Assembly: GCA_910586425.1 (NCBI GenBank)
Contig: CAJUHL010000036.1
Span: 1 to 15,695, forward strand
Direction: 5' to 3'
Length of the DNA stretch: 15,695 bases
Source of the DNA: an uncultured Bacilli bacterium
GTDB lineage: Bacteria > Bacillota_I > Bacilli_A > RF39 > UBA660
Part shown: positions 9,599-15,695 of the stretch, one piece after another
How positions within the stretch are numbered: position 1 is the stretch's first letter
How the letters are laid out: each line of letters starts with the position of its first letter
The notes under the pieces: generated by a model
Database searches by the model: none
The model's input: the letters and a program-made list of their open reading frames with translations, nothing else
What the model was told of the DNA's origin: nothing
Program-made: the position numbers and the translations under genes

Positions 9599-9637
9599 AC
9601 GCACGCTAATTGATTATGTCAATTTGCAAGTGCGTTT
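9599..9637 (+). terminator. Terminator of the 6089-9588 operon
   Basis: ACGCAC (9599-9604) pairs with GTGCGT (9630-9635), and an inner AATTGA/TCAATT pair (9608-9613 with 9619-9624) extends the structure. Three T residues follow. A weaker hairpin, CTAAATT/AATTTAG at 9638-9656, adds to it. Confidence 0.6.
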
Positions 9638-9664
9638 CTAAATTATTAAAATTTAGTATGTATC

Positions 9665-9702
9665 AAAGACTCCGACTATTTAAAAATGTCGTAGTCTTTT
9701 TC
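9665..9702. terminator. Bidirectional terminator at the end of the MOBV gene
   Basis: AAAGACTCCGAC (9665-9676) and GTCGTAGTCTTT (9688-9699) pair with one mismatch. T-runs extend outward on both strands (on the minus strand only a short one). The relaxase stop codon (9676-9678) lies at the start of the loop, as in module A. Confidence 0.7.
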
Positions 9703-10914
9703 TAATGATTCTTTATTTATAAAATCATTTACTTCTATTTCACTATCAGTATCTTTAGATATTTCTTTTAAATCTGTAGAATTATATAAGTCATTATCAT
9801 AACATTCTTTTAAAATATCTATCGTTTTTTCTTTCTTCTTTTTATCATTAGACAGTAAAATCTCTCTAAAAAATTCTTTTAAAATCAACAACAAATGATT
9901 AATAAAATTCAGTAAATTAGTTTTATCTTCGTGTAATTTACCATTCTCATCTTCTAAATAATTAATATCAATAAGACTATTTTTATATTGTTTTTCTAAT
10001 TTTCTATAATCGCAAGTAAAATCATTTAAACTTTCAACAAACGCTTTACTTGTTACCATATTTTGAATTTCTTCACTATACATATCTAGAAAATCTAATA
10101 GAATATGATAAATTTCACCATCAATAATTACTTTATCAGTTAAGGCTTTCTTTTTAGAATTTTGTAATGTACCTTTTATTTTCCAATATTGTTCTTCAAT
10201 TTTTTTGTTACTTTTATATACCTGTCTATCATAATATCTAGCAACATTTTTAAATTGTCCCATTGATAAATGTTTGACTCCTGTGTGTTTTTTTCCTCGT
10301 TCTAATTTAAATCCTTTCTTGGTTAATCTTTCATGGTATTTATCTTGTAATTCACATAAATGAACTTTATCTTTGACATATGATCGTTTGGAAATAGTGT
10401 ATTTTATAGTACCCGTTCGTTTATCAAATTTCCTAACAAGTGGTACAACAACACAATGCAAATGAGGTACTTTCTCATCCATATGAATAACGGCATGTAA
10501 GACTTGTTCTTTCGTATAACCTAAATCTTCATAAACAAAATTCATAGTTTCATTAGCCCAGCGGAGTAATTCTTCTTTGCTCATATTTTTAAAGAAGTCT
10601 TTATCACTCGTAAATATCATTTCATCAGCAACGACACTTTTAGAGTCATTAACCATATCATGAAAAGACTTTTTTCTATCAGATCTCATATTCTTCATTC
10701 TATCATAATGTTCTTTTTGATACTCTCTTGTCATTTCATAAAATTTATCTACATACTTATTACATTTTATTATCTCAATGTTATTTTTACTATCTTCAAC
10801 TCTAATATTAGGATTAGATTTATATTTTTCTTTTGTCCTCTCATTATGACTACCTTTTTGTGATAATTCTTGTAATGTTTTAATACCTTCACCTCTAAAA
10901 ATTGCATAGCTCAT
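9676..10914 (-). CDS. MOBV relaxase (Mob/Pre plasmid recombination enzyme family)
   Basis: The protein nicks one strand at an oriT for mobilisation by a helper conjugative system. The N-terminus SYAIFRGEGIKT leads to HNER (23-26), whose histidine fits the catalytic His22 position of pMV158 MobM. The metal-binding triad is in HMDEKVPHLHCVVVPL (144-159). GVKHLSMGQFKN follows, and the C-terminal part (about 260-412) is helical and acidic-basic, likely coiled coil. A length of 412 is ordinary for the family. ATG is preceded by AAAGGA. The only upstream in-frame codons are TAA and AAA, then a possible small ORF. The gene appears intact and closes module B. Confidence 0.92.
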   Translation of the reverse strand: MSYAIFRGEGIKTLQELSQKGSHNERTKEKYKSNPNIRVEDSKNNIEIIKCNKYVDKFYEMTREYQKEHYDRMKNMRSDRKKSFHDMVNDSKSVVADEMIFTSDKDFFKNMSKEELLRWANETMNFVYEDLGYTKEQVLHAVIHMDEKVPHLHCVVVPLVRKFDKRTGTIKYTISKRSYVKDKVHLCELQDKYHERLTKKGFKLERGKKHTGVKHLSMGQFKNVARYYDRQVYKSNKKIEEQYWKIKGTLQNSKKKALTDKVIIDGEIYHILLDFLDMYSEEIQNMVTSKAFVESLNDFTCDYRKLEKQYKNSLIDINYLEDENGKLHEDKTNLLNFINHLLLILKEFFREILLSNDKKKKEKTIDILKECYDNDLYNSTDLKEISKDTDSEIEVNDFINKESLEKDYDIFK

Positions 10915-10917
10915 TTT

Positions 10918-11103
10918 TTATTTTCCTTTCTGATTATTTTTATTTTCTTCTTTGGATAATTCTAAAATTTTCTCAATTTGTTCTTGATATTGTTTATCTT
11001 TTCTTAAAACTTCAAGCATTAGATAATTAGGAATTACTTCTTTATTTTCCTTAAAATAATCAAGAATTTGGGGTACGACTACTTGAAAAAAGTAGTTAAT
11101 AAT
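10918..11103 (-). CDS. Possible small gene immediately upstream of the MOBV relaxase
   Basis: A frame of 61 codons before TAA (10918-10920), three bases from the relaxase ATG, encodes a helical, charged protein (VPQILDYFKENKEVIPNYLMLEVL, then a coiled-coil-like tail, paraphrased here). Without an ATG at the start, initiation would need ATT 11103 or 11100, close to AGAAGG at 11107-11114. The first ATG (11019) gives 33 residues. A hairpin, ACTACTT/AAGTAGT (11078-11096), overlies the 5' end. Its length, coding-like composition and tight spacing support a real or decayed gene; the start is unresolved. Confidence 0.4.
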   Translation of the reverse strand: MINYFFQVVVPQILDYFKENKEVIPNYLMLEVLRKDKQYQEQIEKILELSKEENKNNQKGK

Positions 11104-11130
11104 TTTGCCTTCTTTCTAAATTTAGACAAC

Positions 11131-11155
11131 AAAAAAAGAGCAATTTTTTGCTCCT
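11131..11155 (-). terminator. Terminator of the flavin split-barrel gene
   Basis: On the minus strand GAGCAA and TTGCTC (11148-11153 with 11138-11143) form a short stem directly followed by seven T residues. It lies 17 bases beyond the stop codon at 11172. Confidence 0.7.
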
Positions 11156-11171
11156 AATATAATAATATTCG

Positions 11172-11549
11172 TTATATATATTCTGACATATTTTCTATAG
11201 TAATTAAAATAGCTCCCTTAGGTTTAGTAGCTCCAAATGGAGAAACTTCGCCATTACCAAAAAATGTTTTTTCACAAATGTCGTAATATTCTCCATCTGT
11301 AAAAAATTGAGCAGTACCGAACAATCTTAATCCCTTATAATCTTGATCAAATACTGTTAAAACTACATTGGGGTTATATTTGATATTTTCTTGTGTATTT
11401 ACCATTTCGTTAACTGAAATTAGTAATTTATTATTTTCTAATACTTTAACATCGGAAGCAACTGCTAAATTAGGATTATTTTCTTTATTTACTGTTGCAA
11501 TGTGCATTGGTTTACCGTCAATTAATTCTTTATAATTAAGCAGATTCAT
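11172..11549 (-). CDS. Pyridoxamine 5'-phosphate oxidase family (FMN-binding split barrel) protein
   Basis: The 125-residue protein follows the pattern of the small flavin split-barrel family: KPMHIATVNKENNPNLAVASDV, then LLISVNEMVNTQENIKYNPNVVLTVFD, and GLRLFGTAQFFTDGEYYD. Members bind FMN, F420 or heme and reduce or bind varied small molecules; the substrate is unknown. Length is typical of stand-alone members, and GGAC/AGGTG motifs lie ahead of ATG 11549. It lies between recombinase B and the MOBV relaxase but is separated from the latter by its own terminator, so it is probably cargo inside module B rather than part of the transfer machinery. Confidence 0.85.
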   Translation of the reverse strand: MNLLNYKELIDGKPMHIATVNKENNPNLAVASDVKVLENNKLLISVNEMVNTQENIKYNPNVVLTVFDQDYKGLRLFGTAQFFTDGEYYDICEKTFFGNGEVSPFGATKPKGAILITIENMSEYI

Positions 11550-11599
11550 ATCAACACCTGTCCTTTCAATTAATATTTTATCATAATTTTGAATTAATT

Positions 11600-13306
11600 T
11601 TAAGCACCTATCTGTAATAAAGTGTACCTATCTTTTTCAAATTTATTTTCCTTTTTATTAGGAATAATCTGTAAAAGTGAGTTGTTAGATAAACTACCAA
11701 TATCCAATTTGTCCTTTTCAATAGTAATAGGAGCTATTTTATAAAATTTACTTAGTGATTTGATATATTTAGTAATATCTTCTTTATTTTTTTCGTTAGA
11801 TAAAATTACATCTCTGTCATTGATATTAACTATCATATCAAAACAATCATTTCTAAACATATAGCCAATATTTTGAATTTCTTTTTTATTGATATTGATT
11901 TTCTTAATAATGATTTCCTCTTTCTTTTTCTCAATTTCAATAGAATCAATATATTTAGTAATTAATTCTGCTTTTTGTTCTTTAGTTAATTTATTCCATA
12001 GTCCATTTTTTCTAACATAGTAAGATTTGTATTTCATTTTTTCTAGTTGAAATAGGTTATTATAAAGTCTTAAATCATCTTTATGATTTAGATTTTCATC
12101 AGCATTATTTAAATTATTTAGTTTAATTTTGGTTTCTTCAATTTGCATTTTAATGCTTTTTTCTTCATCTATAAAATCATCTTGTTCAATATTACTATTT
12201 AAATAGGCGTTTTTAATCCTTTGTAGCTTTGTATTCAAGTCTTTTAATATCTTCTCATATCTTTTTATTTCTATTGTTAAATCTTCGTTAAAAAACGATT
12301 TATAGTTATTATCAATAAGTAAATAATAATCTAACATATCATTTAAGAATAACATTAATGGTTGTTCTATCTTTTTCTCATTAATTCTTGTATTGCAACA
12401 ATTACATTTGTAATAGATTTGAGTAGGTTTATTCTTAGATGTAGTAGAAGAACCTCCCATAATTTTATTACATTTAGAACATACGATTTTCTGCATATAA
12501 ACATAAGTGTGTTTTCGAGTATAGTTCTTTAAATTCTTTTCTTTTTTCCTTTGTACTAACTCAAAATCGTACTTATCAATAATAGCAGGGCATACATCTT
12601 CAAGTAAGATAGTTTCTTCATTTTGTATTCGTTTTCTGTGTTGGTAATTACCTGCATAGATGTAATTAGATAACATTCTATCAATAGTAGTTGTCCTCCA
12701 ATTACGATTTAAAGCATTCTTTTCATTTAGTTGCTTTGTAATAGTACAAACTGATAAACCACTTAAATAAGACTTAAAAATATCTTTTACAACTTCACTT
12801 TCCATTTCATCAATAACAAGTTCTTTATTGATTTTACGATAACCAATAGGAGCTTTTCCAGAAAAATGTCCTTTTTTGGCTGCTCCCATAAGACCAAATT
12901 TAGTTCTCTCTGATGTTCTTTCAATTTCTAATTGAGCAAGTATTGTAGTCATTCTCATAAAGAATACACCAGTAGGAGTAGAAGTGTTGATTTCTTCACA
13001 CTCACTTTCTAAATCACATTTGTATTCTTCTAACAATTTACAAATGGTTTCTAAGTCTTGAATGGAGCGGGTTAATCTATCTAATTTATAAACTAATATT
13101 TTGTTTATCTTCCCATCTTTCATATCTTGTATCATTTCTTGAAACTTAGGTCGATTCATACTTTTAGCAGAAACTCCTTCTTCACGATAAACTTTATAAA
13201 TCTTATATCCTTTCCATTCACACAACCTTTTAAGACTTTCTTCTTGCTCATTTAAACTAAAACCAAACCTAGACTGATCCTCTGTACTCACTCTTACGGA
13301 ACACAT
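11600..13306 (-). CDS. Large serine recombinase B with a shortened N-terminus
   Basis: A 568-residue serine recombinase of the same family as recombinase A. Resolvase domain: SVRVSTEDQ (catalytic Ser7 from this start), [29 protein letters not shown]. Then comes the recombinase domain (GYRKINKELVIDEME, WRTTTIDRMLSNYIYAGNY), zinc ribbon (CSKC and CNCC) and coiled coil (about 375-420). Only six residues precede the catalytic serine, fewer than the usual nine to fifteen. The in-frame stop TAG at 13328-13330 forbids extension, and no ribosome binding site precedes ATG 13306. An out-of-frame ATG at 13311-13313 gives MVYV, as would an ordinary start with a frameshift. It may be damaged at its start, or poorly expressed. 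Confidence 0.88.
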   Translation of the reverse strand: MCSVRVSTEDQSRFGFSLNEQEESLKRLCEWKGYKIYKVYREEGVSAKSMNRPKFQEMIQDMKDGKINKILVYKLDRLTRSIQDLETICKLLEEYKCDLESECEEINTSTPTGVFFMRMTTILAQLEIERTSERTKFGLMGAAKKGHFSGKAPIGYRKINKELVIDEMESEVVKDIFKSYLSGLSVCTITKQLNEKNALNRNWRTTTIDRMLSNYIYAGNYQHRKRIQNEETILLEDVCPAIIDKYDFELVQRKKEKNLKNYTRKHTYVYMQKIVCSKCNKIMGGSSTTSKNKPTQIYYKCNCCNTRINEKKIEQPLMLFLNDMLDYYLLIDNNYKSFFNEDLTIEIKRYEKILKDLNTKLQRIKNAYLNSNIEQDDFIDEEKSIKMQIEETKIKLNNLNNADENLNHKDDLRLYNNLFQLEKMKYKSYYVRKNGLWNKLTKEQKAELITKYIDSIEIEKKKEEIIIKKININKKEIQNIGYMFRNDCFDMIVNINDRDVILSNEKNKEDITKYIKSLSKFYKIAPITIEKDKLDIGSLSNNSLLQIIPNKKENKFEKDRYTLLQIGA

Positions 13307-13340
13307 ATACCATTTTATTTTAAAACACTAGATATCATCA

Positions 13341-13378
13341 ATTTTGTTTACAAAATAAATACCAATATCACTATTGGT
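13341..13378. repeat. Two adjacent palindromes before recombinase B
   Basis: ATTTTGT-TT-ACAAAAT (13341-13356) is a perfect 7-base inverted repeat with a TT centre. ACCAATA-TCAC-TATTGGT (13361-13378) follows. Together they cover the motif shared with 5501-5518 upstream of recombinase A. An attachment site or recombinase operator is plausible because serine recombinase sites are imperfect dyads next to the gene. Confidence 0.4.
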
Positions 13379-13394
13379 ACTCAAATAAAACAAG

Positions 13395-13442
13395 AAAAAG
13401 TCCATATTGATAAATTAGATATAACTTTATCATTAGGACTTT
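13395..13442 (-). terminator. Large hairpin, probable terminator or attenuator
   Basis: On the minus strand AAAGTCC (13436-13442) and TTTATCA-side arms (13426-13432 with 13408-13414) pair with GGACTTT (13397-13403), giving a long interrupted stem that ends in a T-run at 13395-13399. It lies downstream of the 13502 gene and upstream of recombinase B. Confidence 0.55.
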
Positions 13443-13480
13443 AAAATAGCATATTTCAAAATAAAACAATAATTGTTGAA

Positions 13481-13502
13481 AAAACTATCATTAGATAGTT
13501 TT
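13481..13502 (-). terminator. Terminator of the 13502-14755 gene
   Basis: AAAACTATC (13494-13502 on the minus strand) and GATAGTTTT (13481-13489) pair around a 4-base loop and end in six T residues. The stem starts at the stop codon of the unknown gene. Confidence 0.75.
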
Positions 13503-14755
13503 TAAATATCACTTTTTAAATATTTATCAAGTAATTCATTTGATTTTAAATAAACAATACTGATGTTTTCTATAATAATTTCACTACAAATTATTTTTAG
13601 GTAATAACTTTCTATAGTCACTATGAATTTACTATCACTATATAATAAATTTAATTCATTTATTAAATTCATACCTAAATCATAATCAATCTCAAATAGA
13701 CTAACTCCTTTAAATTTTATATCTACTAGTATATTTTTGAATTGTTTATATTTCTCATCAAAAAGAGACATCGTATTTATAAAACCTTCACAATCTATAG
13801 TTATTGATGCAATATCATTATTGTATTTAACTTTGGTTATTGTAGCATCATGAAAGTCAACGTAGTCTTTAAAAACTCCTAATAATTTTTCGTGATTAAC
13901 TATTTTGTTCCATACATTTATTTTATTGTCCTCTACAAGAGAAATTATATCCTTATCATGTTTTAAACTATCATCTAAATAATAATCATAACTATTATCA
14001 ATTTTTATCATTTGAATCATTAATTCTTTATTCTTATAAATCTCTTTTCCAGCATATGCAATTAAACGCGGTTCTTTAGGTAATATATATTGTGCTAAAT
14101 CTACATCGTTTCTAGTTATTTCAGACATATGTAAATATTTCATTAAATTGGTTTTTAAATAGGTTTTTATACCTGACATAAATTGATTATATAATTGTTT
14201 ATTTTGTAATAATTTATTTCTATTCTTGTACAAATAAGAATTTTTATAAAGCTCATCATTTAACATGATATCACAATCTATTATGAGAGAAGCCATTAGA
14301 TTACTTTCCAAAATTTTTAATAACATGTCTGATGAAATATTATTTATTAAATATAAAATCTTTGGATTTTTAATAGCTAATTTTATACAATCGTCCTCAT
14401 TAATATTCTCTAAATATGAGATTAGTTTATAATCTTTATCAATATACTTATAAACTAAATTATAATTAAATTGTACTTTAATTGCTTTCAATTTAGTTTG
14501 TAAAAATTTTGATATTTGTTTTCTGAATTTATTATTTTTAAAATTTACATTATAACAATAATTTTCATCAAATATTCTACAATCTAAAAATTTTATTCGC
14601 ATTAATATTTCATCGTTCAATGGATAATTACTAAATAATTTGTTTATTTCATAATTAAAATTCTCTATTATATCATCACAACAGCCACAATCACATATAT
14701 ATTCATTGTATACTTTATCCATAAGGATTATTAATTGAATTAATTTTTCTTCCAT
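13502..14755 (-). CDS. Unknown two-part protein with C-terminal beta domain
   Basis: This 417-residue protein starts at ATG 14755, eight bases after GGAG; a GTG at 14764 overlaps that site and is unlikely. The N-terminal part has cysteines CDCGCC (21-26), then helical segments rich in Asn, Lys and Leu. A middle with DDCIKLAIKNPKILYLI and DVDLAQYILPKEPRLIAYAGKEI resembles repeated DUF4116-like units (residues paraphrased; not certain). The last 115 residues, FKDYVDFHDATITKVKYNND onward, look like a small all-beta domain with an FHDA signature that I associate with immunity-type proteins. A monocistronic unit with an extended -10 and terminator, it is separated from module B. No function can be assigned. 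Confidence 0.7.
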   Translation of the reverse strand: MEEKLIQLIILMDKVYNEYICDCGCCDDIIENFNYEINKLFSNYPLNDEILMRIKFLDCRIFDENYCYNVNFKNNKFRKQISKFLQTKLKAIKVQFNYNLVYKYIDKDYKLISYLENINEDDCIKLAIKNPKILYLINNISSDMLLKILESNLMASLIIDCDIMLNDELYKNSYLYKNRNKLLQNKQLYNQFMSGIKTYLKTNLMKYLHMSEITRNDVDLAQYILPKEPRLIAYAGKEIYKNKELMIQMIKIDNSYDYYLDDSLKHDKDIISLVEDNKINVWNKIVNHEKLLGVFKDYVDFHDATITKVKYNNDIASITIDCEGFINTMSLFDEKYKQFKNILVDIKFKGVSLFEIDYDLGMNLINELNLLYSDSKFIVTIESYYLKIICSEIIIENISIVYLKSNELLDKYLKSDI

Positions 14756-14799
14756 ATTATCCACTCCAATACTAAGATAATTTAAAATTATTTTTAATT

Positions 14800-14808
14800 A
14801 TTATATCA
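14800..14808 (-). promoter_or_regulatory. Extended -10 promoter of the 13502-14755 gene
   Basis: On the minus strand TGATATAAT carries a consensus TATAAT (14800-14805) preceded by TG at the extended -10 position. It lies 45 bases before ATG 14755. The -35 is poor. Confidence 0.5.
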
Positions 14809-14855
14809 TACGCAATTAATTTTATATAATCTTATCAAGGACAAAAAAATTAAAT

Positions 14856-15017
14856 ATGTTAGTTTCTATATTTGTTAATGTATTAGTATTTAGTTTTGGA
14901 TTACTAACATTTATAGTATCTCTTAAATATTCAACACAACATTTTTACCGAAAAATATCCAACATTTTATCCTTATTGACTATAAACAATCTAGTGATAC
15001 AATATAGTAGAATATGA
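14856..15017 (+). CDS. Possible small hydrophobic peptide
   Basis: A 53-residue frame begins MLVSIFVNVLVFSFGLLTFI, a single predicted membrane helix, then a short basic stretch (SLKYSTQHFYRK). The shape recalls type I toxins and holin-like small peptides, but AAGGA lies about 14 bases from the ATG, too far for good initiation. Its tail overlaps a strong promoter at 14976-15003. Support is composition and length only; this may be chance. Confidence 0.25.
   Translation: MLVSIFVNVLVFSFGLLTFIVSLKYSTQHFYRKISNILSLLTINNLVIQYSRI
14976..15003 (+). promoter_or_regulatory. Strong sigma-A-type promoter
   Basis: TTGACT (14976-14981) and TACAAT (14998-15003) are separated by 16 bases. The expected start near 15010 coincides with the first base of a long hairpin arm, so a short structured RNA is predicted. 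Confidence 0.6.
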
Positions 15018-15073
15018 AAAAATTGTATCTAATGGTGCTACTCGTTTTGTGAGAAGTGCTTTTTTTCATATTC
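15010..15073 (+). ncRNA. Candidate small structured RNA or transcription terminator
   Basis: GAATATGAAAAAA (15010-15022) and TTTTTTCATATTC (15061-15073) are perfectly complementary over 13 bases. Between them CTACTC and GAGAAG (15038-15043 with 15051-15056) form an inner stem with one mismatch, followed by a seven-T run that could itself end transcription. A promoter starts transcription at the first arm. It could be an antisense or regulatory RNA of the element or an attenuator for downstream transcription; no antisense target was found by eye. Confidence 0.4.
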
Positions 15074-15110
15074 AAATGCCTACATCTTCATCAGTATTTT
15101 TCTTCTAATC

Positions 15111-15444
15111 TATGGTCATACTTATGACCATAAAATAGTTAAATTTTTTAAAAATTATGGCCGAAATTTTAGAAAAATTACACTGAAAAAGTGTTTACGA
15201 TTGTCAAACACATTTTAGAAATTCTTTATTTATAAGGGTTTCTAAAAAAGTCAAAGTTAACGATTGTATAACAAATACTAAAAGTGTAAACACTTGTATT
15301 TTTGTTAATGCCTTATGAAATAAGGTAAAACTAGCCACTGGCTAGTTCTTTGTAAACAGGTTTATCCTGCTTTTATTTTGTTTTGATTATTTTTGAAAAA
15401 GTGTGTTTTTAATAGTCATAACTTCGGTCATAAGTATGACTATT
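15111..15444. repeat. Cluster of inverted and direct repeats; origin-like region
   Basis: Perfect arms are TATGGTCATA/TATGACCATA (15111-15132), GTGTTT/AAACAC (15191-15211), TTTTAGAAA/TTTCTAAAA (15213-15247), AAGTGT/ACACTT (15282-15295), CCTTAT/ATAAGG (15311-15325), AACTAGCC/GGCTAGTT (15329-15347), CAGG/CCTG (15357-15369) and AATAGTCATA/TATGACTATT (15411-15444). The last shares GGTCATAAGTATGAC with the rc of the first. Two 17-base units around ACGATTGT (15193-15209 and 15256-15272) are 63 bases apart. The region has no good ORF. Origin of replication or transfer, or a regulatory hub, are candidates. Confidence 0.5.
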
Positions 15445-15483
15445 ATTTTTCATATTTTTGTAATTTTGATAGCTATGATTTAG

Positions 15484-15535
15484 TTATCTTTTTTTGTTTG
15501 GAGGGCTGTAAAAACAAGATAAGTGCGTTATAATT
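15484..15535 (+). promoter_or_regulatory. Leader of the 15613 gene with an inverted repeat and -10
   Basis: TTATCTT (15484-15490) faces AAGATAA (15516-15522). A TATAAT follows at 15530-15535, with no convincing -35. It would be the promoter of the gene starting at 15613. Confidence 0.3.
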
Positions 15536-15612
15536 TTTTTAGATTATTTTTAGAAAGTTGGTGCGTAACTATGAGATGAATTGTTTAAGAATTAAAGGGG
15601 GGTAATAATTAA

Positions 15613-15695
15613 ATGGAAAGAAGTGATAAAAGATTAGAACATTTAAAATCTTATGTAGTAGAAATTGCTATGCTAGAATTTATCAAAGATAATAA
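15613..15695 (+). CDS. 5' end of an unknown gene cut by the window
   Basis: AAAGGGGGG lies 10 bases before ATG 15613, a very strong site, and 27 codons follow without a stop to the window's end. The start reads MERSDKRLEHLKSYVVEIAM and continues LEFIKDN. It is helical and charged. A SHOCT-like accessory of clostridial conjugative elements came to mind, but this is too short to assign. The hairpin-dense region upstream suggests the next mobile module begins here. Confidence 0.6.
   Translation, partial: MERSDKRLEHLKSYVVEIAMLEFIKDN

Noticed and set aside
10660..10863. Plus-strand open frame inside the MOBV gene
   Set aside because: Shadow of the relaxase coding sequence; no ribosome binding site and low-complexity hydrophobic translation.
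15391..15412. AAAAAGTGTGTTTTTAAT resembling the pMV158-type MOBV nick region
   Set aside because: Only the AGTGTG part agrees, the flanking dyads of that oriT are missing, and the MOBV gene is over 4 kb away.
15111..15444. CRISPR array
   Set aside because: The repeats are different dyads, not one regular direct repeat with spacers, and no cas genes are present.

Overview
The window is very AT-rich DNA from a low-GC Bacillota, most likely a gut-type Clostridia or Bacilli/Erysipelotrichia. This is inferred from Gram-positive ribosome binding sites, the standard code with TGA used as stop, and gene families typical of Firmicute mobile elements. No housekeeping chromosome gene is recognised. Almost everything belongs to mobilizable elements of the Tn4451/IME type: large serine recombinases, relaxases, tnpV and cargo.

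Layout. (1) 191-1562, plus strand: a phosphotransferase of the aminoglycoside phosphotransferase fold and an NTF2/SnoaL-like small protein. (2) 1580-5815, minus strand: module A, transcribed as a 90-aa unknown, large serine recombinase A, an 86-aa unknown, TnpV and a MOBP-type relaxase. (3) 5816-6088: a junction holding a 30-codon gene remnant with its own terminator, and a promoter facing right. (4) 6089-9588, plus strand: a six-gene operon with a free-standing YqfO/PII-like protein, two tightly coupled unknown proteins, a GNAT acetyltransferase, a membrane protein and an ASCH-like protein. (5) 9676-13306, minus strand: module B, transcribed as large serine recombinase B, a flavin split-barrel protein, a possible small ORF and a MOBV (Mob/Pre) relaxase. 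(6) 13502-14755, minus strand: an unknown two-part protein. (7) 14765-15612: a non-coding stretch packed with inverted repeats and a promoter-hairpin RNA candidate, followed by the start of another gene at 15613.

Regions 1+2 and 4+5 share one plan: plus-strand cargo, then a convergent terminator, a relaxase, small genes, and a recombinase at the right end. I read this as two related integrative mobilizable elements lying end to end, with the junction near 5816-6088 and the right end of the second near 13310-13460. Recombinase and relaxase of each module would excise and mobilise the cargo, probably using the conjugation pore of a helper element. No mating-pore genes are in the window.

The most interesting unexplained parts are the coupled pair at 6444-8081, the hairpin-rich region at 15000-15600, the motif shared upstream of both recombinases, and the attenuator-like leader of recombinase A.
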